Below are positions 25,180-33,707 of a DNA stretch of 64,000 nt, piece after piece. The position numbers were made by a program, and so were the translations under genes. This stretch comes from Thermococcus pacificus (GTDB lineage: Archaea > Methanobacteriota_B > Thermococci > Thermococcales > Thermococcaceae). Each line of letters begins with the position of its first letter. Positions within the stretch are counted from its first letter, which is position 1. The stretch covers positions 868,001 to 932,000 of the forward strand of contig NZ_CP015102.1 of the NCBI RefSeq assembly GCF_002214485.1, in the 5' to 3' direction. The notes below the pieces were generated by a model. The model ran no database searches. It saw only the letters and a list, made by a program, of their open reading frames with translations, and was not told the DNA's origin.

Positions 25180-25269
25180 TCAACCACCTCCAAGCGAGAC
25201 GTAGAAGTGGCCCGCTCGCTGGTCATCCCAGGGGCCAATGTAACGTCTCTCGAACCTCACCCACATCAT
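25180..25269 (-). CDS. Candidate 29-residue small protein, leaderless, coupled to the HAD gene
   Basis: An ATG at 25269 opens 29 codons ending in TGA at 25180-25182, directly before the HAD ATG at 25179. A TATA box (CTTTAAAA, about 25291-25300) is about 26 bp upstream, so the message would begin at or next to this ATG. The peptide begins MMWVRFERRYIGPWDD: aromatic and basic, with no membrane helix. Its final Gly codons double as the HAD ribosome binding site. It may be a real small protein or a leader peptide setting HAD translation. Confidence 0.45.
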   Translation of the reverse strand: MMWVRFERRYIGPWDDQRAGHFYVSLGGG

Positions 25270-25477
25270 GCCCTTAGCATAGAGTCGGGTGTTTTAAAGA
25301 TTTGCCGGCGTTCCGATGAGCCATTAGTTTTTAACCACATTGAGTCCGTCTATAGGGACAACCCACAGCTTGGCTCGATTCTAATGCAGTCATCGACTGA
25401 TTTTCCTTATCTTTTTTGGAGTGGCTTCCTTTCTTCTATGCACACTTCTGTTCACGTGAGCGCTTCCGGGCACAAAG

Positions 25478-25487
25478 CATATATTTC
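25478..25487 (+). promoter_or_regulatory. TATA box for the gcvPA-gcvPB operon
   Basis: GCATATATTT lies 49-58 bp before the gcvPA ATG, giving a predicted transcript start near 25508 and a leader carrying the AAGGTGAT ribosome binding site. A second TATA-like CATTTTAAAG (25509-25518) is too close to the gene for that ribosome binding site to be transcribed. Confidence 0.5.
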
Positions 25488-25535
25488 CCCCACCCAACTT
25501 TCAACGAGCATTTTAAAGCTCAGAAGGTGATAGGT

Positions 25536-26897
25536 ATGGGCAGACACTACATCCCGAACTCGGCCCACAAAGAGGAGATGCTGAAAGAGATAGGTTTTTC
25601 AGCCATCGAAGACCTATTCTCCGACGTTCCCAAGGGCATGGTCAAGGAGTTCGACCTGCCAGAGGGAAAGAGCGAATACGAGGTCTTCACCGAGATGAAC
25701 GAAATTCTGGGCAAAAACAAGACCGTCCTTGAAATGCCCAGCTTTTTAGGAGCGGGCACGTACTTCCACTACGTTCCCGCACACGTCAAGTACATCATCG
25801 AGAGGAGCGAGTTCCTGACCGCTTACACCCCCTACCAGCCCGAGATAAGCCAGGGCATGCTCCAGGCCCTCTTCGAGTACCAGAGCATGATGGCCGAGCT
25901 CTACGGCCTCCCCATTGTGAACTCCTCCATGTACGACTGGGGGACTGCAATAGCGGAAGCGGCCCTGATGACGGTGAGGCTCCACAGAGGGAAGAGGAAG
26001 CGCTTCTTAATCCTGAAGGCCCTAAGCCCTGAGAAGAAAGCGGTGATTAGAACCTACACCCGCGGGGCAGACCTTGAGATAGTCGAGGTTCCCTGGGACG
26101 AGAAGGGCCAGCTCGACCTCGAAAAGCTCAAGGAGGAAGTTAAGGACTCAGCTGGAGTTTACGTCGAGATGAGCAACTTCTTTGGCCTCCTTGAGGAGAA
26201 CGTTAGAGAAATCGGCGAAATAGCCCATGAGGCAGGGGCTTACTTCGTCGTTGGAGCAGACCCGACGATGCTGGGAGTCTTTGAAGCTCCGGGGGAGCTG
26301 GGCGCTGATATAGCCGTTGGGGAAGCATCTTACCTTGGAAGCCCGATGAACTTCGGCGGCCCGAGGGCGGGCGTCTTCGCGGTGAAGAACGACAGGTCCC
26401 TCATCCGCCAGATGCCGGGCAGGATAATCGGTATGAGCAAAGACGCGGACGGAAAGAGGGCCTTCGTGATGACGTTGCAGACGAGGGAACAGCACATAAG
26501 GCGCGCAAAGGCAACCTCTAACATCTGCTCAAACGAGGCGCTCGTTGCAGTTGCAGCCGCCATACACCTCGCAACGCTCGGGCCGAAGGGTCTGGCGGAG
26601 CTCGGCGAGATCATCCTCAAGAACACGGCCTACCTCAAGAAGCGCCTCTCAGAGGTCGGCGAGGTTCCCTTCGAGGGAATCTACTTCAAAGACGTGCCAG
26701 TTCGCTTTGAGATTCCCTACGACATCATCCACGAGAGGCTCCTTGAGAGGGGAATCCACGGCGGCTACTACCTCGGAAAGCACTTCCCAGAGCTGGGCGA
26801 GACAGCGCTCTTCGCGGCGACCGAGACAACGAGGAAGGAGTGGGTTGATAGGCTGGTTGAAGCGCTGGGAGAGATAATAAGCGAGGCGGAGCTGTGA
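25536..26897 (+). CDS. gcvPA: Glycine dehydrogenase (decarboxylating), P-protein subunit 1
   Basis: A 453-residue subunit of the two-part glycine decarboxylase P-protein, which with subunit 2 removes CO2 from glycine and passes aminomethyl to lipoyl-GcvH. The sequence carries the family block [19 protein letters not shown] and the conserved start MGRHYIPN. The ATG at 25536 is chosen because AAGGTGATAGGT precedes it; a frame extending 40 codons upstream does not resemble the family. It is 10 nt upstream of gcvPB. No gcvT or gcvH lies in this window. Confidence 0.95.
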   Translation: MGRHYIPNSAHKEEMLKEIGFSAIEDLFSDVPKGMVKEFDLPEGKSEYEVFTEMNEILGKNKTVLEMPSFLGAGTYFHYVPAHVKYIIERSEFLTAYTPYQPEISQGMLQALFEYQSMMAELYGLPIVNSSMYDWGTAIAEAALMTVRLHRGKRKRFLILKALSPEKKAVIRTYTRGADLEIVEVPWDEKGQLDLEKLKEEVKDSAGVYVEMSNFFGLLEENVREIGEIAHEAGAYFVVGADPTMLGVFEAPGELGADIAVGEASYLGSPMNFGGPRAGVFAVKNDRSLIRQMPGRIIGMSKDADGKRAFVMTLQTREQHIRRAKATSNICSNEALVAVAAAIHLATLGPKGLAELGEIILKNTAYLKKRLSEVGEVPFEGIYFKDVPVRFEIPYDIIHERLLERGIHGGYYLGKHFPELGETALFAATETTRKEWVDRLVEALGEIISEAEL

Positions 26898-26907
26898 GGT
26901 GGTTAAG

Positions 26908-28416
26908 ATGTTCAGGCAGGCTAAATGGGATGAGCCAACTATCTTTGAGCTCTCACGCCCCGGAAGGATTGGCTACACCCTTCCAAAGCCCATTGAGGAC
27001 GTTGAGGTTGAAATCCCCGAGAAGCTCAGGAGAAAGAGCCCGCTCAACCTTCCCGAGCTGAGCGAGCCCGAGGTGGTCAAACACTACACCCGCCTGAGCG
27101 AAATGAACTACGGCGTTGACTCCGGAATCTACCCCCTCGGCTCGTGCACCATGAAGTACAACCCCAAGATAAACGAGGAGATCGCCTCCCATCCTGGCGT
27201 CGCCTATGTCCACCCCTATCAAGACGAGAGAACCGTCCAGGGAGCTCTCAGGATAATGTGGGAGCTGGAGCAGTGGCTGAAGGAAATAACCGGCATGGAC
27301 CGCTTCACCCTTCAACCAGCGGCTGGAGCGAACGGAGAGTTCACGGGCGTTTCGATAATCCGCGCCTACCACCTCGACCGCGGGGAAGTTCAGAGGGACG
27401 AGATGCTGGTTCCGGATTCAGCGCACGGAACCAACCCGGCAAGTGCGGCCATGGCCGGCTTCAAGGTTATCGAGATACCTTCCAACGAGAACGGAACTGT
27501 TGACCTTGAGGCCCTTGAGAACGCGGTAAGCGAGAGGACTGCTGGCTTGATGCTCACAAACCCAAACACCCTTGGAATCTTTGAGGATGAGATACTGGAG
27601 ATAGCGAAGATCGTCCACAAAGCCGGCGGCCTGCTCTACTACGACGGAGCGAACCTCAACGCGGTCCTCGGAAAGGTCAGGCCCGGTGATATGGGCTTCG
27701 ACGTGGTACACCTCAACCTCCACAAGACATTCTCGACGCCACACGGCGGTGGCGGCCCCGGAAGCGGGCCCGTCGGCGTTAAAGACTTCCTGAAGGACTA
27801 CCTGCCCGTTCCACTGGTGAGCTACGACGAAGAAAACGACCGCTACTACCTCGACTACAACGTGCCGAAGAGCATCGGCAAGGTCAAAGAGCTTTATGGG
27901 AACTTCGCCGTCATCGTCAGGGCCCTGACCTACCTCAAGATAATGGGTAGGGATGGCCTGAGAGAGGTCAGCGAGGTCGCTGTCCTCAACGCAAACTACC
28001 TCACCCAGAAGCTGAAGGGAACCCGCGGCTACGAGTTGCCTGGCAAAGAACTGAGAAAGCACGAGACAGTCTTTTCAGCCGAGCCTATGAAGAAGGAAAC
28101 TAGTGTCACTGCGATGGACGTCGCCAAGAGGCTCCTCGACTTTGGAATGCACGCTCCAACGGTTTACTTCCCGCTGATAGTGCACGAAGCTTTGATGATA
28201 GAGCCGACTGAGACAGTGACCAAAGAAGAGCTCGACGCCTACGTTGAGGCCCTCAAGAGGATAAGTGAAGAGGCCTACACCAACCCCGAGGTGGTGAAGA
28301 GCGCACCGCACAACACAGCAGTGAAGAGGGTGGATGACGTTTTAGCGGCGAAGAGGCCAGTGATAACCTGGCGCATGTACAGGGAGCTCAAAGAGAAGGG
28401 CGAGATAGACATCTGA
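26908..28416 (+). CDS. gcvPB: Glycine dehydrogenase (decarboxylating), P-protein subunit 2
   Basis: A 502-residue PLP enzyme, the catalytic half of the split P-protein. The PLP lysine lies in [18 protein letters not shown] (Lys273). SCTMKYNPK and PAAGANGEF are conserved substrate and cofactor contacts. The ATG at 26908 follows GAGGTGGTTAAG; an upstream in-frame GTG at 26899 would overlap that ribosome binding site. Same operon as gcvPA. Confidence 0.96.
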   Translation: MFRQAKWDEPTIFELSRPGRIGYTLPKPIEDVEVEIPEKLRRKSPLNLPELSEPEVVKHYTRLSEMNYGVDSGIYPLGSCTMKYNPKINEEIASHPGVAYVHPYQDERTVQGALRIMWELEQWLKEITGMDRFTLQPAAGANGEFTGVSIIRAYHLDRGEVQRDEMLVPDSAHGTNPASAAMAGFKVIEIPSNENGTVDLEALENAVSERTAGLMLTNPNTLGIFEDEILEIAKIVHKAGGLLYYDGANLNAVLGKVRPGDMGFDVVHLNLHKTFSTPHGGGGPGSGPVGVKDFLKDYLPVPLVSYDEENDRYYLDYNVPKSIGKVKELYGNFAVIVRALTYLKIMGRDGLREVSEVAVLNANYLTQKLKGTRGYELPGKELRKHETVFSAEPMKKETSVTAMDVAKRLLDFGMHAPTVYFPLIVHEALMIEPTETVTKEELDAYVEALKRISEEAYTNPEVVKSAPHNTAVKRVDDVLAAKRPVITWRMYRELKEKGEIDI

Positions 28417-28425
28417 CTTCTTCCA

Positions 28426-28441
28426 TTTTTGTTCCCTTTTT
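28426..28441 (+). terminator. T-run terminator after gcvPB
   Basis: Two T5 runs separated by six bases begin 10 nt after the gcvPB stop, with no strong hairpin, typical of archaeal oligo-T termination. Confidence 0.45.
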
Positions 28442-28520
28442 GAACCCAGCCGGACACTTTCCAGTTTTGGGTAGAAATGTTGATATAATTTCGACAATGA
28501 ACCCAAATTGGTGCTGAAGG

Positions 28521-28819
28521 ATGAGGCGGGATATTAAAAGATCGAACAATTCAGGTTACGAGCGTACCATAGACGAGTACCAAGTACTCATAAAGGGCTT
28601 TCTGCTAGGGGGAACCGTCTTGAGGGTATATACGTTGAGGGGGCTTCTACTCGCTGACGAGGAGCTCCCAAGGACGTCGGGGAGGACGTCATACGGGGGA
28701 GCGTCAGGAAGAGTCTCCTACGGGGGGAGGTAATAAAGGGGAACATCAGACTCATCAAAGCTTACATCAACGACGACGGAAAGAGATGGCTCGTCCATGG
28801 GGGTTCCTGTAACGGTTGA
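28521..28819 (+). pseudogene. Frameshifted relic of an unidentified gene
   Basis: An ATG frame at 28521 reads through RTIDEYQVLIKGFLLGGT and LLLADEELP, then becomes low-complexity Gly/Ser/Arg. At about 28672 another frame takes over naturally with KDVGEDVIRGSVRKSLLRGE and NIRLIKAYINDDGKRWLVHG, ending at a TGA at 28817. Adding one A in the CCAAGG run would join them into a 99-residue protein. Either a sequencing error or a broken gene. I do not recognise the family. Confidence 0.4.
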
Positions 28820-29223
28820 CGACAGAGAGTGATTTCCTTTTCTAAAACGTCGTGCAGACGAACAAACTTTATCTTGCAAAGTTTGATCAAACTCAACGGG
28901 ACTCTCGTCCCGTGCGTTGGAGCTCTCCTCCGCGTCGCGAATGAATGTGAGCAAGCTTTGGAAAAAGGACCAAAAGAGTTTCCCTCCGCACAATTAGGTG
29001 ATGTTATTAGCGTGCACTCTCGAATTCTCACCTAGATACGGGGTTTATCCCGAAAGAAAGCCACCCAACCAGTTTGCGTTTTATTCTGGTGTCCTTTGGA
29101 CGCCTTGAGGAGAGCAAACACTCGAGAAACGACAATTGACGGGTAAACCCTCTCTGGAAATCATCATTTTCAAAACAGCACGCGCCTCTTCCGCCAGCGC
29201 TTGCGGAGCAAGGGCTGTTAGAA
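28820..29223. other. Gene-free stretch with palindromes next to tRNA-Thr
   Basis: No coding frame with a plausible start is seen. It holds CAAACTTT-7 nt-AAAGTTTG (28863-28885), which overlaps the perfect palindrome AGTTTGATCAAACT (28880-28893). Further on, a dispersed pair of TAGGTGA / TCACCTA arms (28995-29001 and 29028-29034) and a CTTGC-GGA-GCAAG hairpin just after the tRNA are present. Confidence 0.5.
28863..28893. repeat. CAAACTT-type palindromic element, copy 1
   Basis: Inverted arms CAAACTTT and AAAGTTTG around a 7-nt loop run into the 14-bp palindrome AGTTTGATCAAACT. The same arm sequence CAAACTT/AAGTTTG is found at 42845-42868, in both cases in the gene-free DNA downstream of a minus-strand tRNA gene. 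Confidence 0.5.
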
Positions 29224-29300
29224 TGGAGCCCCGGGCGGGATTTGAACCCGCGACCGGCGGATTACAAGTCCGCCGCCCCGCCAGGCTAGGCTACCGGGGC
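29224..29300 (-). tRNA. tRNA-Thr (anticodon TGT)
   Basis: Minus-strand cloverleaf: acceptor GCCCCGG/CCGGGGC, anticodon stem GCGGA/TCCGC around CTTGTAA (anticodon TGT), T-arm with GGTTCAAATC, discriminator T and an encoded CCA. A TATA-like CTTTATATTT lies about 29323-29336 on the same strand, about 30 bp upstream. Confidence 0.95.
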
Positions 29301-29424
29301 ACGGTTTAAAGACCCCCGGGGAAAATATAAAGTTTTCGCAGATGGTAGGATGGGGTTTTAATGGTCTCTTCTGAGGACACCGTAAGATTTATAAATCCCC
29401 CCCATATTCCCTACATTGGGTCGT

Positions 29425-29500
29425 GCCGCCGTAGCTTAGTCGGTAGAGCGCCGGACTGTTAATCCGGCGGTCCCCGGTTCGAGTCCGGGCGGCGGCGCCA
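29425..29500 (+). tRNA. tRNA-Asn (anticodon GTT)
   Basis: Acceptor GCCGCCG pairs with CGGCGGC; anticodon stem CCGGA/TCCGG around CTGTTAA gives GTT; T-loop GGTTCGAGTC; CCA encoded. AGATTTATAAATCC (about 29383) supplies a TATA box. It is 5 nt upstream of the CAT tRNA and is likely co-transcribed with it. Confidence 0.96.
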
Positions 29501-29505
29501 GCCGT

Positions 29506-29583
29506 GGGCCCGTAGCTCAGCCTGGTCAGAGCGCGCGGCTCATAACCGCGTGGTCGGGGGTTCAAAGCCCCCCGGGCCCACCA
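29506..29583 (+). tRNA. tRNA with anticodon CAT (elongator Met or Ile2)
   Basis: Acceptor GGGCCCG/CGGGCCC, anticodon stem CGCGG/CCGCG around CTCATAA, T-arm GGGGGTTCAAAGCCCCC, CCA encoded. The anticodon stem lacks the three consecutive G:C pairs of initiator tRNA, so it is either elongator Met or the Ile2 tRNA whose C34 is modified to read AUA. Sequence alone does not decide between them. Confidence 0.9.
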
Positions 29584-29990
29584 CTCAGATAACCTTATAT
29601 CACCCCCGTTTCTATGAGATTTAGCGATGGCGGTTTAAATTACCTTCCACAGGTACTCATTCTCTGTTCTCCTGAATTGAACCCCTACAGGGGCTGTTTT
29701 CGTTGTCGCTAATCGGCGAAAATAATGCGAGTTGATTTGTCATTCTGCTAGGAATCGAGCGTTTAACCCCAAAAATCCCCACAAAATGAGCGTCCATATG
29801 GCATTCTGCCAGCCCCATCTCATGGAGTGCTCCCTTTCCAAAAAGTTCGAACCCCGAACCTCCGCCGAGCGTTTATAAGCCTTTCCCATTCCCGGTGGAC
29901 AGCGAAGTACACCAACGCTCGTTTTCTGCATGGAAATCGGTTCTTAAACTTTACGCAACCGATATAAACCCCTACGGGCCAGATACCACT
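29584..29990. other. Gene-free stretch upstream of the RNA polymerase operon
   Basis: No credible coding frame; the longest minus-strand frame lacks a ribosome binding site. Two TATA-like elements facing the rpo operon occur at 29871-29880 (GTTTATAAGC) and about 29959-29970 (CCGATATAAACC). A CCCCT-AC-AGGGG dyad lies near 29682-29693. I see no tRNA, C/D or H/ACA RNA in it. Confidence 0.5.
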
Positions 29991-30007
29991 CGAAAAGCTT
30001 ATATACC
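29991..30007 (+). promoter_or_regulatory. Main BRE/TATA box of the rpoH-rps7 operon
   Basis: CGAAAA (BRE) followed by GCTTATATACC (TATA) is a near-ideal archaeal promoter, with start predicted near 30028, about 41 nt before rpoH. Two weaker TATA-like elements lie upstream. Confidence 0.75.
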
Positions 30008-30068
30008 GAAACCCGCAGGTGGGAGGTAGTGGTATCGTTCTTAAAAAATGTTAAGGGGGCAATTCTCG

Positions 30069-30317
30069 GTGGCGACGAAAAAAGAGTTTGATATATTCAT
30101 GCATGAGCTGGTTCCCGAGCACAGAATCCTCAGCGAGGAGGAGAAGGAAGAGCTCCTGCGGAAGTACAGGATAAAGATATCCCAGCTCCCGCAGATCAAG
30201 GCCTCAGACCCAGCCGTGGTGGCGCTCGGCGCAAAGCCAGGCGATGTTCTTGAGATCAAGAGGAAGAGCCCGACGGCGGGCTACTATTACTACTACCGCC
30301 TTGTGGTGGAGGACTGA
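30069..30317 (+). CDS. rpoH: DNA-directed RNA polymerase subunit H (Rpo5)
   Basis: An 82-residue archaeal RPB5 C-terminal-domain homologue, part of the jaw of RNA polymerase. It begins [10 protein letters not shown] in the family manner and ends [12 protein letters not shown], as in other Thermococcales. The GTG start at 30069 is preferred to an ATG 21 bases upstream because that extension is not family-like and a G5 ribosome binding site (30055-30059) suits the GTG. It is the first gene of the RNA polymerase operon. Confidence 0.95.
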   Translation: MATKKEFDIFMHELVPEHRILSEEEKEELLRKYRIKISQLPQIKASDPAVVALGAKPGDVLEIKRKSPTAGYYYYYRLVVED

Positions 30318-30334
30318 TTCTGCGAGGTGAGATC

Positions 30335-33300
30335 ATGGCATCGAGAGGACCGACCGTTGTTGATGTTACTCCCGACGACCTCTGGCTTGTTATGGAGGCA
30401 TACTGGAAGGAAAGGGGCCTTGTCAGGCAGCACCTTGACTCTTACAACGCTTTCATCGACTACGGCATGCAGCAGGTTATAGACGAGTTCGGCGGCGTTA
30501 AGCCGGACATACCGGACTTCGAGGTCAAGTTCGGCAAGGTTCGCCTTGGCGAGCCTGAATTCCAGGAGGCCCAGGGACAGAGAAAGCCGCTCTACCCGAT
30601 GGACGCAAGGATAAGGAACCTTACCTATTCTGCACCGCTCTACCTTGAGCTCATTCCGGTCATTAAAGGCATTGAACAGGAGCCCGTCGAGGTCCGCATC
30701 GGCGAGCTTCCGATAATGCTCAAATCAAAGGCCTGCCGTCTCTACGGCCTCAGCGACGAGGAGCTCGTAAAGCTTGGAGAGGATCCGAAGGATCCGGGAG
30801 GATACTTCATTATCAACGGTTCCGAGAGAGTTATCGTTTCTATTGAGGACCTGGCTCCCAACAAGACCCTCGTGGAGAGGGACGACAGGCAGAACAGGAT
30901 AATAGCAAAGGTTTTCTCCTACAGACACGGCTACCGCGCACTCATCACCGTCGAGAGGAGGAAGGACGGAATTCTCTACGTCAACATCCCGAACGTTCCG
31001 AGGCCGGTTAAGTTCGTCTACGTCATGCGCGCCTTAGGCCTCCTCAGCGATAGGGAGATAGTCGAGGCCGTCAGCGACGACCCGAGGATACAGCAGGTTC
31101 TCTTCGACAATCTCGAAGATGCAAGCGACATAACCACCCAGGAGGAGGCCCTTGACTACATAGGAAAGCTCGCCCTTCCCGGTCAGCCAAAGGAGTACAG
31201 GCTCAGAAGGGCTGAACACATCATAGACAACAACCTCCTGCCGCACATGGGGGTTGAGGAGAAAGACAGGAGGGTGAAGGCCTACTACCTCGGCATGATG
31301 GCACTAAAGGTTCTCGAGCTCTCCCTTGGTCTCCGTGGCGAGGACGACAAGGACCACTACGCCAACAAGAGGCTCAAGCTGGCGGGAGACCTTCTCAGGG
31401 ACCTCTTCAGAGTGGCCTTTGGCCAGCTCGTGAAGGACATGCAGTACCAGATGACCAAGACCTACCAGAGGAAGGGAGAAAGGTACACCTTCGAAAACAT
31501 TCAGCGCTTTGTTAGGAACTCTATAAGGCCCGACGTGCTAAGCGAGAGGATAGAGCACGCTTTGGCGACCGGTGCCTGGCCCGGTGGAAGAACCGGTGTC
31601 AGCCAGCTCCTTGACAGGACGAACTACATGTCGACCCTGTCACACCTCAGGCGTGTAACTTCCCCGCTCAGCAGGGACCAGCCCCACTTCGAGGCGCGTG
31701 ACCTTCACGGAACCCACTGGGGAAGAATCTGTCCGACGGAAACCCCAGAGGGTCCGAACTGTGGTCTCGTCAAAAACCTTGCGTTAATGTCCCAGATAAC
31801 CACAGGAATCCCTGAGGAGGAAGTGAGGGAATATCTGAGCAGGCTCGGCGTTGTTCCCATAGAGGAACGCAGGCCCAACCCCAAGCTCTGGCGTGTCTAC
31901 CTCAACGGAGTCCTTATCGGAACCGTCGAGGACGGGGAGAGCCTCGTGGGCAGGATAAGAACCGACAGAAGAAGCGGCAGGATAAGCGACGCCATAAACG
32001 TCGCCCTCTACCAGGACGAGGAGGTCAAGGAGATATACGTCAACAGCGACGATGGAAGGGTTAGAAGGCCACTGATCATAGTCGAAAACGGTCAGCCCAA
32101 GCTCACCAGGGAGCACGTCGAGGGCATAAAGAACGGCACCCTCACCTGGAGCGACCTAATAAAGATGGGAGTCATAGAGTACCTCGACGCCGAGGAAGAG
32201 GAAAACGCCTACGTGGCAACCTGGCCGTGGGAAGTGACCGAGGAGCACACCCATCTGGAGCTCATGCCGGCCGCGATACTCGGTATTCCCGCTTCACTCG
32301 TCCCCTACCCGGAGCACAACGCCGCCCCGCGTAACACCTACGGCGCTGGTATGGCCAAGCAGAGCCTCGGTCTCGGAAGCGCGAACTTCCGCATCAGAGT
32401 TGACACCCGCGGTCATTTAATGCACTACCCGCAGGTTCCGCTCGTTAACTCGCGCATCATGAAGGCCGTTGGTTTCGAGGAAAGACCTGCAGGTCAGAAC
32501 TTCGTGGTCGCGGTTCTCAGCTATGGCGGTTACAACATGGAAGACGCTGTCATAATGAACAAGGCCTCAATAGAGCGCGGATTGGCGAGATCGACCTTCT
32601 TCAGAACATACGAAGCCGAGGAGAAGAGGTATCTGGGTGGTCAGACCGACCGCTTCGAGGTTCCGGACCCAACCATACAGGGCTACCTCGGCGACAAGTA
32701 CTACCGCAACCTCGATGAGGATGGCATAATCTTCCCGGAGTCCAAGGTCGAAGGAAAGGACGTCCTCGTCGGAAGGACCTCGCCACCGAGGTTCCTTGAG
32801 GAGCAGAGCGGTCTCGGAGGAATAATCCTCCAGGAGAGGCGTGAGACGAGCGTCTCGGTTAGACCGAGCGAGAGGGGAATAGTGGACAAGGTCATCATCA
32901 CCGAGACCGGCGACGGAACCAAGCTCGTCAAGGTAACCGTCAGGGATCTGCGCATTCCGGAGTTCGGCGACAAGTTCGCGAGCAGGCACGGTCAGAAGGG
33001 TGTCATCGGCCTCATAGTGCCTCAGGAGGACATGCCCTGGACCGAGAGCGGAATAGTGCCCGACCTCATAGTCAACCCGCACGGTATCCCGAGCCGTATG
33101 ACCGTCGGACAGCTCATTGAGGCCATCGGTGGAAAGGTGGCCTCGCTCAAGGGCAGGCGCGTTGATGGAACGGCCTTCATCGGTGAACCCGAGGAGAAGC
33201 TCAGGAAGGAGCTCGAGGAGCTCGGCTTCAAGCACAGCGGCAGAGAAGTTATGTACGACGGAATAACCGGAAGGCGCCTTGAGGCTGACGTGTTCGTTGG

Positions 33301-33703
33301 CGTCATCTACTACCAGAGGCTCCACCACATGGTCGCGGACAAGATGCACGCCCGTTCACGCGGTCCGGTTCAGGTTCTCACTAAGCAGCCGACCGAGGGA
33401 AGGGCCCGCGAGGGAGGTCTCAGGTTCGGTGAGATGGAGCGCGACGTCCTCATCGGCCACGGCGCTGCGATGCTCTTGATCGAGCGTCTCCTTGAGGAGA
33501 GTGACAAGACTGAAGTATGGGTCTGTGAGAGCTGTGGACACTTAGCTTTGGAGGACAAGCGCAGAGGAAAGGTTTACTGCCCGGTCTGTGGAGAGGAAGA
33601 GAGGATCAGCAAGGTCGAGATGAGCTACGCCTTCAAGCTCCTGCTGGACGAGCTGAAGGCGATGGTAATAAGGCCGTCCCTCAACATAACGGATAGGGTG
33701 TGA
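30335..33703 (+). CDS. rpoB: DNA-directed RNA polymerase subunit B (Rpo2), unsplit
   Basis: A 1122-residue second-largest RNA polymerase subunit, forming half of the active-site cleft. Family blocks include the fork/hybrid-binding [16 protein letters not shown], the lysine-rich [14 protein letters not shown], and a C-terminal zinc ribbon (CESCGH and CPVCGE). The gene is a single reading frame, as in Thermococcales and unlike methanogens with split rpoB1/rpoB2. The ATG follows GAGGTGAGATC. Confidence 0.98.
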   Translation: MASRGPTVVDVTPDDLWLVMEAYWKERGLVRQHLDSYNAFIDYGMQQVIDEFGGVKPDIPDFEVKFGKVRLGEPEFQEAQGQRKPLYPMDARIRNLTYSAPLYLELIPVIKGIEQEPVEVRIGELPIMLKSKACRLYGLSDEELVKLGEDPKDPGGYFIINGSERVIVSIEDLAPNKTLVERDDRQNRIIAKVFSYRHGYRALITVERRKDGILYVNIPNVPRPVKFVYVMRALGLLSDREIVEAVSDDPRIQQVLFDNLEDASDITTQEEALDYIGKLALPGQPKEYRLRRAEHIIDNNLLPHMGVEEKDRRVKAYYLGMMALKVLELSLGLRGEDDKDHYANKRLKLAGDLLRDLFRVAFGQLVKDMQYQMTKTYQRKGERYTFENIQRFVRNSIRPDVLSERIEHALATGAWPGGRTGVSQLLDRTNYMSTLSHLRRVTSPLSRDQPHFEARDLHGTHWGRICPTETPEGPNCGLVKNLALMSQITTGIPEEEVREYLSRLGVVPIEERRPNPKLWRVYLNGVLIGTVEDGESLVGRIRTDRRSGRISDAINVALYQDEEVKEIYVNSDDGRVRRPLIIVENGQPKLTREHVEGIKNGTLTWSDLIKMGVIEYLDAEEEENAYVATWPWEVTEEHTHLELMPAAILGIPASLVPYPEHNAAPRNTYGAGMAKQSLGLGSANFRIRVDTRGHLMHYPQVPLVNSRIMKAVGFEERPAGQNFVVAVLSYGGYNMEDAVIMNKASIERGLARSTFFRTYEAEEKRYLGGQTDRFEVPDPTIQGYLGDKYYRNLDEDGIIFPESKVEGKDVLVGRTSPPRFLEEQSGLGGIILQERRETSVSVRPSERGIVDKVIITETGDGTKLVKVTVRDLRIPEFGDKFASRHGQKGVIGLIVPQEDMPWTESGIVPDLIVNPHGIPSRMTVGQLIEAIGGKVASLKGRRVDGTAFIGEPEEKLRKELEELGFKHSGREVMYDGITGRRLEADVFVGVIYYQRLHHMVADKMHARSRGPVQVLTKQPTEGRAREGGLRFGEMERDVLIGHGAAMLLIERLLEESDKTEVWVCESCGHLALEDKRRGKVYCPVCGEEERISKVEMSYAFKLLLDELKAMVIRPSLNITDRV

Positions 33704-33707
33704 TACC

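Noticed and set aside
25416-25535. Forty-codon upstream extension of gcvPA
   Set aside because: It includes the promoter and ribosome binding site, and its sequence is not like any P-protein start.
29740-29931. Minus-strand frame of 63 codons before the rpo operon
   Set aside because: No ribosome binding site, contains promoter elements of the opposite strand, and a composition unlike genes here.
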